Assembly (NCBI GenBank): GCA_963576725.1 | Contig: OY755242.1 | Coordinates: 23,010,156-23,074,155, forward strand | Direction of reading: 5' to 3' | DNA from: Azorinus chamasolen | Lineage: Eukaryota; Mollusca; Bivalvia; Cardiida; Solecurtidae | Length of the DNA stretch: 64,000 nt | Part shown: positions 10,917 through 21,650 of the stretch, in pieces | Layout: every line of letters starts with the position of its first letter | How positions within the stretch are numbered: the stretch's first letter is position 1 | The notes under the pieces: generated by a model | Told to the model about the DNA's origin: nothing | Database searches by the model: none | The model's input: the letters and a program-made list of their open reading frames with translations, nothing else | Position numbers and translations under genes: made by a program

Positions 10917-13290
10917 TTACTTAAAATTAATTTTATGTTATTTCAACCCGTCATATCTATTAAACTACAATTTATACTATTTTACATACTTACTACCTAT
11001 TTTTAAGCAATTTGTTTAAGTTGCAATGTAATCGATTACTGTATATATTTTAGCTCCTATGAACACTCTGAGACATAATAGTAATTGTTCTGTATGGCCA
11101 TCTTTAAAGGTGTACGTATATTTGACATTTAGGAAACCTGCTGTGGTATGCAGTTGTCTGTGATAAGTCTGTTATATCGTCCTTAATCTTTCATAAATGC
11201 ACGAGAGTGTTTTACGTCCCTTAGCTTAACATCTCTTGAGATTTTGTTGTCATTTATAATTTGACAATTGTGCTGGAGTAGCCTGAGATCTAACCCCGAA
11301 AACACAAAGGTCATACATTTGGTAAAACAATCCCAAGTGGAATACTTATGTGTACATATGTACACACATATTAATCATCGGTGAACATATGAAAACAATT
11401 GTTTCTTTGTTGTTATTGGTTTTTTTGTGACTGATTTAGACTATTGGCATACTAGACAGTTTCCCTACATGTTAGTATTATAGTATATCTTAATGACAAA
11501 ACTATTATCCCTCTAGCGGTTAATTCATGATAGATTTTGTAAAGTGTTGAATGTATCACGAAACCGTACTTTTAGCGCTAAAATCGGATTTCATGAAAAG
11601 CTTCTAGAAAACATAAGTTTTACCAACGCTTTCAGTGTTTTGTGATTTGTTTGAGTCTTGTTTAACGGCACTGCGGCACAAAAAAAAGAAACTATTATCG
11701 TGTACACAAGTTTCCCACAATACTTTCAAAGAAAATTGTCTTAGATTATGCATTCCTTCGGCAGAAAGATGATCACCTGTTCGTTATGAGAATTACATTA
11801 CACGTTAAGGTCATGTGTTAAAAAATAAAAGGTTGTTCAAAAGAAAAGAACCGTTTTGCAACTACATAAACAAATAACGTCGCACAAGAATTCATGCGTC
11901 TCTGCCGAAGCTCAGTTCCGAAATCTAGCTTCTATGTCATCGGGACCGAGGTTGAAACGAAATAAATAGATTATACATTCTTATTGGACGAATGTATTTA
12001 AGTAAAACAATCTTCCGGATACAATCATCATCATCATCATCAATATCATCATCATCATCATCATCATCATTATCATCATCATCATCATCATCATCATTAT
12101 AATCGGCGATGTATGCCTTACTTTGTTCGCGGACTTGCATCTTCATTCTTTTACTTTGGGGTATTGCTTGTGACACTGAGTAGAAAACAGAGCAATATGC
12201 TTCTTCCGAGGTGCAATGTATTGCTTAAAAAGTAATATGAATAATAAATGCGGAGTGTAAATAAAAAACCTGCTGATTTCATGTTGTATTTTGTATGTTT
12301 TAATAATAAAATGGGGAAATATGGGGAAATGTGTTGCAAACACTTACAATGTTGCTCCACTGATGTTGTAAGTTATGTCAAAGTGTTTGTTGCTGAAGAA
12401 GGAAAATGCACAGTACTGGCACGTGTAAAGAAGCGGAGCCAGAAAATAACAAGGATTGACAATAAACCGTCGTCCCCAGGTTTGCACTGGAAGGGTTTGC
12501 ATGGATATCCACATGTTCATGTTCATGTTGTAGTAGAGTCTTGTATGATGGAAGAGTGCAATGTCTTTCTCACTTCTAATGTTCACATACCCTGGTGACA
12601 ACTGAATGCAAATAAAAATAAGAACATTTTACAACTTTAATTAATTGCAAAAACAGTATTCGCAACAATATGCATTCCCCTAATATTTTGAGCTTGATTT
12701 ATAATAGTTTCTACCCAATGAAATTGCTGAAATTCCAAAACATGCATACTGAATATACCTTCATTACTGTCTCACGACCTTGGAAATTAAATATACTTGT
12801 ACTTTTAATGTTTCCGGTTTTTCTTTCATTAATTTGGTTTTACCCTCTCATTATAGAGTTATAGTCCCTTGAAAAAAAGATGTGCAGGTTATTAACAGTT
12901 AAAGAATTAGATGTAAATTTGGTGATCGTTTCTCTCCTATAAACCAAATCCACGTCGCCATCCTGCCCGATAAGGGACGTTATGATCAACTTCAGGTAAG
13001 ACCAATGATTGGTTGACGGTGCCTCTTCATAGAACGCCATCCGCTGACATTATGGTAGTCAATCGAAGTTAAATGCGTATCAATACTTCTAGAAGACTAT
13101 TATTTATTGTATTGTATAACTAATTCAATACCTGAGATGTCAATCGAGTTCATATGTGTTAGTAATCAGGTTTTTGTCATTTCGGATTAAGTGATTTACT
13201 TCAAAATTAGCTATGATAAACTCGTCAATTTGAATATAGAACCCAAGCTGTGGTAATGTTTGTTGAGAGGGCACTAAAAATAAAATAGGC
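10917..13290. other. Non-coding region with (ATC)n microsatellite
   Basis: No recognisable gene. An (ATC)n tract with a few interruptions covers about 12024-12098. A 116-codon open frame at 12248-12598 (+) matches no family I recognise, and its composition gives no reason to call it a gene. Confidence 0.4.
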
Positions 13291-13612
13291 CTGTTCAGGA
13301 GCGCGGGCGCTTGATGAGCGCTTGCCCGGGCAAAAGTATCACTGCTGAACGCGATCGAGCGCCCTTTCTAAAATCAAGTACAGTTTTGTTCTACGGTCAG
13401 GTTCTAGAGCATCAGTTTGTTAATTACGATTGTTTTCTTCCAGTCGGTTGCTTCTATTACCTTGTTGGTAGCCATCTTGGAAACACAAGCGAATGTCAAA
13501 GCGATACACCTAGCGAGTAGGCTAGCTTGCACTAGCTGGCACTAGGCGGGCGCCCTCGTTCAGAGTCCAAGCGCTCGAAGTGACATCGAGCGCCCACACT
13601 CCTGAACAGGTC
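13291..13612. mobile_element. Short TIR element (MITE), about 320 bp
   Basis: The left end CTGTTCAGGAGCGCGGGCGC is inverted at the right end (GAGCGCCCACACTCCTGAACAGG); the match extends about 26 bp or more with few mismatches. It is GC-rich inside an AT-rich setting and has no coding capacity. No clear target duplication, so the superfamily is open. Confidence 0.65.
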
Positions 13613-13981
13613 TCAGGTATACATCATGGGCACCAAACGCATCTGATATTGGCCTACACTGTTTTATGTCCGTTTATAAGATCGCTTGCTTAAGTAGATA
13701 ATAAAGTTTAACGGACGTCAAACTTACTTTTGGGAAGGATACTATCTGTAATACTCATAGCCATTGTAAGCAGTTGAGATACATGTCAGACACAGACATT
13801 TTAAGAAACGTATTCACTCCCGGTGCTGCGATAACCAATTGCAGTATATGTATAATACTATATTTACGCAGGTATGCATATTTTTCATATTCTTGAAAGT
13901 TTCCATATCGCCAATATAACCACGTGTGCAGAATAGTTCATATATATTATCACCAATCAAGATCAGACACGACATACAACA

Positions 13982-14052
13982 AAAGTACATGTATGAATCA
14001 TGCAAATAACACCACATACTAAACATAGCCGCCAAACAGCACCACGACAACA
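13982..14052 (-). mobile_element. Naiad N2-like 3'-terminal fragment
   Basis: Reverse-strand match to the N2 end subtype at 60595-60657: GTACATGTATGA, CATGCAAATAACACCACATA and AGCACCACGACAA in order. Sequence from 13613 to 13981 shows nothing further. Confidence 0.55.
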
Positions 14053-14381
14053 ACGTATATGGCCGATACATAATGTTCTTTCAATGAAAAATGAAGCTTG
14101 CATCGCATTTACTTGTGCTACCTTTTAAAACAGGAAAAATGACTCTAACACTTGACTTTCAATAGTACATTTGATTTTCGATATCTCGAACTCGGATAAA
14201 TCAAATTTCGAGATAGTTCGAAAATGTTGGTCATTCAAAAATGTAAAAGAAAGAATTATTCTAAAATATATTATTACACATACCTATAAACACTTGTGAG
14301 TGAGTTGTGACAGCTTAATGCATGTCTAGAGTAATGCTGAAAGCTCCCGTACTTTAGATCTTCATTAAGTTGTAAACTTCG

Positions 14382-14795
14382 TTTCAGTCGTACTCTTTAT
14401 TACTTTTCTAAACTTACCCTGTACGCAACTTTGTTGACCTAAATGTTTTCGTTATACATGCACTTTACCACTGTATTTGCCGCCCGGTATTTTGTAGATT
14501 AGTCAGAGAGAGGATATGTTTACTTACTCTGTTTGTCTTTTAGGGTGGGGATGGACTAAGTGTGAGGTTGGGCGCCCATAAACCGGTTTACCCCCCCCCC
14601 TCTCAGTAACTTTTGTCACTGACGGTTCCAAGGTGGTATTTCCATCTTCCCCCTATTGTATGTTTGCTTTTCTTTGTGCGTCTCTTGATAATTTTATAGT
14701 TATGTATATTTGCTGTTTCCTTGTGTTGCTGTTCGGGCGACTGTTTGTTCTGTATTTGGTGTTAGCTGCATGACTCATTTTTGTACTTTTGAGAG
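14382..14795 (+). mobile_element. Naiad N2 3' UTR copy (N2b)
   Basis: 5'-truncated copy consisting of 3' UTR only; it aligns along its length with 59950-60365 (TTATTACTTT, ATGTTTTCGTTATACATGCA, GTGAGGTTGGGCGCCCAT and GCATGACTCATTTTTGTACT). It contains the conserved structured block at 14547-14652. Inserted inside the 14168-14850 MITE, so it is younger than that element. Confidence 0.8.
14547..14652 (+). ncRNA. Conserved Naiad 3' UTR structured block (N2b copy)
   Basis: Outer pair GGGGATGGA with TCCATcttCCCC, palindrome GGGCGCCC, and hairpin AGTAAC/GTCACT all present; the ACCG/CGGT hairpin has decayed to ACGG/TGGT. See 56142-56249 for the full description. Confidence 0.55.
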
Positions 14796-14850
14796 AAATT
14801 GTCCAGTAATTTGTAAAGTCCCTTGAAGTTCGAAATATCGAGTTCAACTG

Positions 14851-15419
14851 TACATTTACTTTATCTCACGTACCGGGAAATGTCATCTTCAAACATTATG
14901 AATGCGTTATATGGTCTTCCGATGTGTACTAAACGATTGGTCGCATATGTGTTGTTTGCATATAAAATCCGTTTTCAGGGCAGGTGTCTTGTAAAGTCAG
15001 CTGTCGTTTGGTTTTGTAATTGTGTTTTTTATGCTTGATTGTGTTTTCATACCGTGTTCTTTTGTGAGTGGCACTCCCTGTAGAATTTCTTTTCTCACTT
15101 TTGCAGCTAATACACCATCTTAAAATGTTAACCAGGTACTGGTATTCACGGTTTTTGGTGGCTTTTGTATTATGTTGCCGCCCTGCCGGTTCAGAATATT
15201 ACATTATCTATGCCGGTCAGTAGACAAGATATTTTCTTTTGAAAATCATTGTGACGCGTCATTTGTAGACATCATGATAACGCTTGTTTTGTTAATGATT
15301 GTTTTACTAAGCACAACGTATAAGCTAGTCATTTGAAAGCACATTGACTGAATAAATGGCTATTAGTAGCGCCGTGTTCCAAATGTACCAATATTCTACA
15401 AAACCTTTTTTTACAAATA
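14851..15419. other. No recognisable feature
   Basis: No gene or repeat could be supported here. Confidence 0.3.
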
Positions 15420-15610
15420 CAGTAAAACCTCCCTATAACGGCCACTAAATTACATAAAATATTTTGTGTTAAAGGCAGTAGGTTGCTGAAAGCAAGCTGA
15501 ACTAAAACCGAACGTTCCTATAAGAGTGTTCTGCTTTACTTTCACCTTGCTTTAAGCAGCCAGCTGTCCTAGATCCAACTAGTTAGTGGTCGTTATAGAA
15601 AGGTTTTAAG
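15420..15610. mobile_element. Tigger/pogo-like MITE, 191 bp
   Basis: Starts CAGTAAAACCTCCCTATAAC and ends with GTGGTCGTTATAGAAAGGTT plus TTAAG; the ends are inverted copies over about 24 bp, with TA on each side (15418-15419 and 15611-15612). Non-coding. Confidence 0.75.
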
Positions 15611-15611
15611 T

Positions 15612-15765
15612 ATTCTGAAAGTACGTGATCCTTCGACAGCAAGAGTAGCAATTCAAAAAAAGAAAATTACCGACTCGGTTTTATTGTGTCTGTTCATGAG
15701 TAGTAAGTAAGTGTGCGACACTACTTGCGCCTCTAGCACCGGCTAAAGCAGTATTCAATTAAAAA
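15612..15765 (-). repeat. P repeat, partial reverse copy
   Basis: Reverse orientation: ATTCTGAAAGTACGTGATCC, CGACTCGGTTTTATTG, then CTAGCACCGGCTAAAGCAGT. It starts exactly where the 15420-15610 MITE ends, so one may have inserted at the edge of the other. Confidence 0.55.
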
Positions 15766-16074
15766 AAAACTAACATGTCAACATTAATTACAAGAAGGGC
15801 CAGGAAATATAACTTAGAACTTCATTACATGAGGCATGTTGCTCGACGCTGTCTCTTGCGTGTTTAGCGCTGTGCATCATATTTTATTGATATCAATTTA
15901 TCATCTGCAATATTAAACAAAACGACCGACCCGAATACTTCAGTAGGTAGAAATCGTTTCCCGAGGTATCGGTTTCAATTCCAAACGGCGCCATACCTCA
16001 GTCATTATAAAAAGGAAGTACAGCAGCTTCACTTTCTTAAGTTCTGTCTAACAATTGAAAAACAAACAACACAC

Positions 16075-16308
16075 AGCAAGAGCGTGTTTGTGAAGCAATT
16101 ATGTCCCCCACCTTTGACTCTGAAGGATTATCTTGGCCCTTGACCCGTGGACGAATGAGTTAAACGCGACTCCTTGTCTTTGTGTGGTGAACATTTGTGC
16201 CAGGTTATTTTGAAATCCATTCACAGAAGTTACAGAAGGGACACAAAATTTGGGACGGACGGAAGGACGGACATTGCGATTACTATATGCCTGGCGTTGG
16301 GGGGCATA
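16075..16308 (+). mobile_element. Pearl/HINE-like short element (E1)
   Basis: Begins CAAGAGCGTGTTTGTGAAGC followed by ATGTCCCCCACC and ends GTTGGGGGGCATAAC: a hairpin-bearing end, an inner C-rich motif, and its inverted G-rich partner at the far end. A GGACGGACGGAAGGACGGAC tract lies just before the far end. This is the layout of E2 to E6 in this window but without core tandem repeats. No coding capacity. Confidence 0.55.
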
Positions 16309-16382
16309 ACACATATGAGTGCCAGTTTATTATGTGACTGAGTGTGGTATCATGCCATCTGTCTATAATATGGTGAAACAAG

Positions 16383-16770
16383 TTGTGAATTGACTGGGGC
16401 TTGAACTCCAGGGCATTTGGCTTACCATGCCAACACTGTACCGACTGAGCTACCAAGCCACACAGTCAAAGCCTATCAACCGTTTCGCCACAATCTCTAC
16501 CCGGCTACACAAGAATTCGTCCTGTATTCTTACTTAAAGAACAATCAACGAGTTATTTTAATTATTATTACATCTTTTACATACTGGGTATAAATCACCG
16601 TGTGGTTAATTTACGTTGTGCGCTAAATGTAGCATGGTGGAAAAGTTGACTCGTCTGGTCACGAACCCTGGGCCTTTGGCTTACCATGCCAACACTCTAC
16701 CGACTGAGCAACAAAGCCAAACCTTATAAGCCTATCAACTGTTTCACGACAATCTCTACCCAGCTACATG
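16383..16770 (-). repeat. Two tRNA-like repeats (about 265 bp apart)
   Basis: On the minus strand each copy reads GCTCAGTCGGTA (A-box/D-arm), TTGGCATGGTAAGCCAA (an anticodon-arm-like hairpin) and GAGTTCAAGCCCC or GGGTTCGTGACC (B-box/T-arm). They share a second block, GCCTATCAACYGTTTC plus CACAATCTCTACC-like sequence. The 5' and 3' ends do not pair as an acceptor stem, so these are tRNA-derived repeats (SINE-like) rather than tRNA genes. Confidence 0.55.
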
Positions 16771-17102
16771 TCTACGACATGCTATCACAGTGTGGTAGCA
16801 CTATATCTGTCACAAAACAGAGAAATCATCTCCATATAACTAAATAAAACTGTAAATGGGACGATAAACCTTACTCCAACCTCACACCCATATACACACA
16901 CAACCACACTCACACCGCATGTGCACCTGTACGCATGCGCACATATACCACACACATGCATACAATAGTATGCAGTCACACAAATGCACATACACACACC
17001 TGATAAATTTTGAAAGCCTTTATATGCCATCGACAGCATTGGGTGTATGTTTCATCACGTTTATGTGTGATAGTCGAGGGTACATGATTTTGAATACTAT
17101 TA

Positions 17103-17240
17103 GTTACACCGTTATTTGGCAGGGTGTACGGGCTGGTATGACCGGGTTAGATCCCATATTCCCTGATTCGTTAGCCGAAGGAAATACGTGGTCTAACTCG
17201 GTCATACCAGCCCGTACACCCTGCCAAATTACCGTGTAAC
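17103..17240. repeat. Near-perfect 48-bp inverted repeat (palindromic MITE)
   Basis: Arms of 48 bp at 17103-17150 and 17193-17240 match at 45 of 48 positions around a 42-bp centre, which itself holds TATTCC and its inverse GGAAATA. The whole unit can fold as one hairpin. The termini are GTTACAC. Non-coding; superfamily unknown. Confidence 0.85.
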
Positions 17241-17861
17241 GAATTTATTACCAGTCAGAGATCCGATTTGCCTAATTAAGAAACGGACAACTCTTATTTT
17301 GCTGACATTATATCTCTAATTGTATGACGACATGACAAATAAAACATGACGTCATCGCAAATATGACGTCGTCTCAGAGCAATTTCGAAAGAAGAATTGA
17401 AACTTCACTTGTAAACATTAACGGTAACACGTTCTACTGATAAGTTGATAGCGTTCAATTGAGGAACGTATGAGGTATAGTTTTTTACGTTTATTTTCGA
17501 TTATTTGGTCGTAATCCAACCAGAATTATTGGAGTTATCACAATATGAAATTTCGAATCGACGCTAAAAATAAAATCAAAACGAATGACGCCACGCGTCA
17601 AATTTGAATAATTCTGTATTCTCCGTGGAAGCCGCTGAATACGGTACTGTACACCCCGGCAGGTTTTGGCAAACTGACCAATCAAATTCCAAGGATTTAC
17701 TCTGACTGGTTATAAATTTCATTACCACAAATATTTCATATACATGAATACATATACGTAACAATAGTCCATATTCATTACTGATGTATGGAATATCTAA
17801 GCACTGTGCTAGGTTTAACCGACAATTGTAAAGAGAACACAAAAAATGAAGCAATGTCCAA

Positions 17862-18000
17862 ATTATTATTATACCATATTTATATAGCGCTCTTTTCACA
17901 TCGGATATGCGAGTTCAAAAGCGCTTCACGTGGATAAAATCACTAACCGGAACGAACTGCATGATTATATGTCCAGGCAATGAAAGATATATGCTGCTAA
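17862..18000 (-). mobile_element. L2/CR1-like 3' tail fragment
   Basis: The sequence from TTATTATTATACCATATTTA through ATAGCGCTCTTTTCACAT and TCACTAACCGGAACGA to GCAATGAAAGAT is the reverse complement of the L2 3' end at 41060-41200. Only this tail is present. 17241-17861 holds nothing recognisable. Confidence 0.7.
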
Positions 18001-19750
18001 TCTTTATTCTAAATTTAAGTTTAAGGTGTATGTGAAGTCCCACATAGATTTCAAGTACATTTCTACTTTCACTTTCTCACATAGACCGTGAATATATTTT
18101 CTTGCCTTTGTATTGAAACTTTGCATTTGACCGTTTCGCTTATTTTACATTACTGAATGATTTTTGGGCCTGTCATTTGGATTTCCACCGTAATTTCTTG
18201 TTTATAACTAGTTCAGTGTCAAATAGTTTATTGGAAGGACTACTTTTGCATTCCTTCTTTGCCTGGCGTATTGGTATCAATTGAGGAACTACTTTCTTTT
18301 CACTGCGGATTGATATCAATTGGGGAACTATTTCTTGTTCGGGTCTACTACTTCTGATTGACTAGTAGGTATTTAGGTATTTCACCTTGCATAAATTATT
18401 CAAATTGCCCGTGTCCCGTGCTTTACCCTTGTGACGTCACAGGTGGACTTGACATGTGACTTATTCGTTTGTCTTTTATAGGGTTTATGTTAGAACATAT
18501 CCTTTGATTAGTTGGTTGTAGTCTGATAGTTATAATTTAGTCTTATATTAGAAATTATATTTATTTAATCTTATTCTTGTGCTCATATCAACGTTGGATT
18601 GATACAGATATTTAGTTAGTCATCGCTACATACAGGACAGTTAGGTTGTTTACATCGGCCCGATACTTGAACACAGAGCTTCTGAACTTGATGTTTGCTA
18701 TGTGTGTCCGTGTTTGATGATGCAATTAAATTGAAAAAAATTAATTTAATTTCTGCATCAATAAGATGTCTACAGTTCTTGGTGATATTGAATTTGTTTG
18801 GTTTCGTAGATACTGGGATACACTTCAAAGATTGGCGACATTGGTCTGTATGTTCGTCCGTCCGTACTTTCATTTTTCAATTGTCTGTCGTCTTCGTTAT
18901 TAATTTGTCTGTCCGTTATTCTGTCACCGTGCACTTTACAGATACAAGATTATTAATGTGGAATATCAGTTTAAGTATTTGGCAGACGTATTGTATTTGT
19001 CCGACAGTGCGCTTTTTCGTTTATTTGTCCATCAATTTGTCAGTCCATCCCGTTATTTATCCATTTGTCTGTCTTTCAATTTTTTTATATTTTTTTTACT
19101 TTGGTTTTTGTTTGTTATTTACATATCAATAGCTGTTAGAATAGTTAAGTCATTTGTCAACTGGTAAATTTAAGCAATTTATTGGTTGATTCTTTGACTT
19201 TGGTTTATTGGCATGTGGTCGACTTTATTGGAAGAATTTATACAGTTTTGACTTGATAACACTTCTGTTTACACTATTCAGTAATTTTTTTATACACAAA
19301 TGTCTGTCTTTAGGGTTAATATTCATTGTTTTTTACTTTGTGTTAAAATTGATTCGACATGATTGTTCACATATAGCATGAATATAGTGCAGTGTTTGTA
19401 AACATAATCATGACGGGTGCATAGTGCAGTGATTGTGAACTATAGTGTTGTGTTTGATTAATATAGTGATTATAGTGATCATACAGTGTAGTGGTTCGTG
19501 ACTGTTAACATAAACAGCATTGATGTTTAGTGCTAATGTGAACTGTGTATGATTTTAACTTGAATTCTATTGTGAACACTAACAGTGGGATTCGTTGGCT
19601 CTTTTAGGACCGGAACACTGTAGTGTGTACTTACACAGTTGAGTTGGAAGTTGATTTTACAATGTATGACTTAAACACTTGACCATATAGTAAACTCTTC
19701 AGCTTTTCTGGTTCAGAGCATAATTATTGAATAGCGTGACTTAGTTGACC
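18001..19750. other. Unidentified region upstream of gypsy-2 gag
   Basis: No supported gene. It should contain the leader and 5' LTR of gypsy-2, but no copy of the 3' LTR start (TGTAACAGGGTTG) is visible, so the 5' LTR is absent or too diverged to see by eye. Confidence 0.3.
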
Positions 19751-20345
19751 ATGGCAGATAGGAATCGTAGGATAATTGTGGATATGGAGGGTGGGGCATC
19801 GTACAAAGATACATCTACCTTGTCAGTGAGGGACAAAATTACTTGATGCTTTTCATAGTCTGCATTTAGACACAGACATTAACATAACGGAATATCTGTT
19901 GAATTTTATGACTCAGTTCGGAAAATCTGTACCAAAGGAAAGAGAGTCTTATATATCGGATGCTATTTAACAGAAGCTCATACCAATGCCTAGGGTTACA
20001 TCATATCAATACCTCAAGATATCAAGTTTTGGTGGTGAAAGCGGAAAGGAGGAAGTTACCTGGTATTGTTTTAAGTATGTGGTTGAGGCACTTGTAGCAG
20101 ATGGAATGTTTAGTATGGAACAGATACTTCATGGAATAAGAAATGCTGTTAAAGGAGAAGTGTCTAAGATTTTTCGCAGACTTGGAACAGCTGTTACCGT
20201 GCAGCAAGTTTTGGCTAAGCTTGAAAGCACTTATTGGAATATAGAAACCCAGGAAACCATTATGAAAAAATTCTATAGTTGAACTCAACAGCGTGGAGAA
20301 TCAATAACAACTTTTGCATCTAAACTGGAAGACTATTTTGATTAA
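19751..20345 (+). pseudogene. gypsy-2 gag remnant
   Basis: Starts ATGGCAGATAGGAAT (MADRN) in one frame. After shifts, an open stretch from 19986 reads ISSFGGESGKEEVTWYCFKY, EQILHGIRNAVKGEVSKIFR and TQETIMKKFYS, the pattern of Ty3/gypsy capsid-like Gag proteins. In-frame stops at 20280 and 20343. The CCHC zinc knuckle expected after this region is missing, so a deletion joins gag to the protease end. Confidence 0.65.
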
Positions 20346-21040
20346 GCTGTGTTACTTGGATCATTGAGCATATTGGACACTCATATATTGAAAGGGGTTA
20401 AAAATATATTAAAAAGGGATATGATCCTGCAGTACTACAACGTTGATGGTCGCCAATTACCATACATTGGATGTGTTGAAACTGAAATCAATATAGAAGC
20501 TAGTTGGGATAATGCAAAGTCACACTCATGCTTATTTCTTATTGCGCCAGATACCAGTTATACTGCTAGAATGCCTGTGATTCTAGAAACCAACACTCTG
20601 CATACTTTATTGCAAGACTGCAAAGATGAATTTGGAAATAAATGTTTACAGAAAGCTAAACTTCACACACCATGGTACGTAAGCTTCAGAGCTAGAACAA
20701 TTAGAGAAAGGACACTTAGGAAGAACCATGATTGGATTGCAGTAGTCATAAATGCTTAATCACAGGATATTATCTTGAGAGCAAATGTAACCAAGCACAT
20801 TAAAGGATACGCAGATAGAAAGCCACCATACCCACATGTTAATGCAATGGCGCAGGAATCGGATGAGGCAAGTATCCCGGGTTATATTGACATTACACCT
20901 AGTCTAATTAAATACGAACAGGATGATAATCAGGGATTTGAAGTAACTCTTTCTAATTTGACTACCAACACGATTAATATTCCACCTTGTGCAGTGTTAT
21001 GTGATCTTTAGCCTGTAACAGTTACACAGGAAGTGCTGAA
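20346..21040 (+). pseudogene. gypsy-2 protease C-terminal part and spacer
   Basis: The open stretch 20349-20759 reads GRQLPYIGCVETEINI and later MPVILETNTL, the second half of a retropepsin; the catalytic D-S/T-G is deleted together with the end of gag. A second open stretch (20775-21011) reads PSLIKYEQ and FEVTLSNLTTNTINIPPCAV, the spacer usual between protease and RT in this type. It is interrupted by the Naiad insertion at 21061. Confidence 0.65.
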
Positions 21041-21292
21041 ACGGAAGGAAGAAGATGATTAATGGAAAAGTAGTAAAGTCATGCAGGCAAAGCCACATGC
21101 AAGACGCAACCACCACCAAAACACCGATAGACAGCATCACACACACACACACAACCACACACCCAAACGCACACACACACACACACACACGAAATGAACA
21201 CAGAAAACACCAAAAGACACACAAGAAACAGGGACAAACGTTCCACAACATGAACAAACCACAAGCACTAAGACGCAAGGCAAACAAAAGGA

Positions 21293-21396
21293 AGGGTGAC
21301 AAAGAGAGTACCGCACGGTCAGCAGCAAAACACCACTGGGGGTTTAAACCGGTTTACGGACGTCCTAACCTCACACTTCTCTCAAAGTCACCCTAG
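21293..21396 (-). ncRNA. Conserved Naiad 3' UTR structured block (N1a copy)
   Basis: Closing pair GGGTGAC/GTCACCC, then GAGAG/CTCTC, palindrome GGACGTCC and the CAGTGGTG/GCTGCTG hairpin are present. The last hairpin has lost its loop bases CCAAGG. See 56142-56249. Confidence 0.6.
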
Positions 21397-21600
21397 CTTT
21401 ACAAATATTGTAAATAAAGGTATCCCCGCTGGACTTACCAACAACATAGACGACGGTGAACACAGGACAACATGTAAAACATAGCATAATAACTGTGACA
21501 AACCGTCAAATATGTACTCAATGACTTTGCTGAAGTCCGAGCACCTGCAGGTAAGCCGTTAAGGGCACGACAGGGAAAAAGTAATACATGAGTCTGATAA

Positions 21601-21650
21601 ACTCATCCTGTATCCAAGTTTAAGAGTATACCATCATAGAGTACTAACCT
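21601..21650 (-). promoter_or_regulatory. Candidate SECIS-like motif after the Naiad stop codon
   Basis: Directly after the stop, all three Naiad families carry CTCTATGA, 12 nt, then AA (N1: ATGA-TGGTATACTCTT-AA; N2: ATGA-AGGCGACCTCTT-AA; N3: ATGA-AGACGACATCTT-AA), with a GA-containing stretch about 14 nt further on. The spacing resembles a eukaryotic SECIS core, but a convincing stem was found only in part (GTATAC with GGATAC in N1), so this is only a candidate. Confidence 0.25.

Larger units (their letters stand above)
14168..14850. mobile_element. Tigger/pogo-like MITE carrying a Naiad insertion
   Basis: The left end CATTTGATTTTCGATATCTC and the right end (reverse complement CAGTTGAACTCGATATTTCG) are inverted copies, flanked on both sides by TA. 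TA duplication and CAGTTGAACTCG-type ends are typical of pogo/Tigger elements. Removing the Naiad piece at 14382-14795 leaves a short non-coding element. No transposase seen. Confidence 0.7.

Noticed and set aside
11937..12176. Asp-rich open frame on the minus strand
   Set aside because: It reads through the (ATC)n microsatellite.
12248..12598. 116-codon open frame as a gene
   Set aside because: No domain, no splice or neighbour support, and low-complexity surroundings.
16383..16770. Two tRNA genes
   Set aside because: A- and B-box and an anticodon-like arm are present, but the acceptor stems do not pair and both copies share flanking repeat sequence; they are tRNA-derived repeats.
18695..19167. 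Long hydrophobic open frames (145 and 69 codons)
   Set aside because: T-rich sequence gives Phe/Leu/Ser-rich frames by composition; repeated TCTGTC and TTTGTC words explain the pattern and no homology is visible.
21079..21302. Cys/Val-rich open frames in CA/GT tracts (also at 46005-46359, 50835-51071, 63609-63794)
   Set aside because: These cross the GT-rich part of Naiad 3' UTRs and have no protein-family features.
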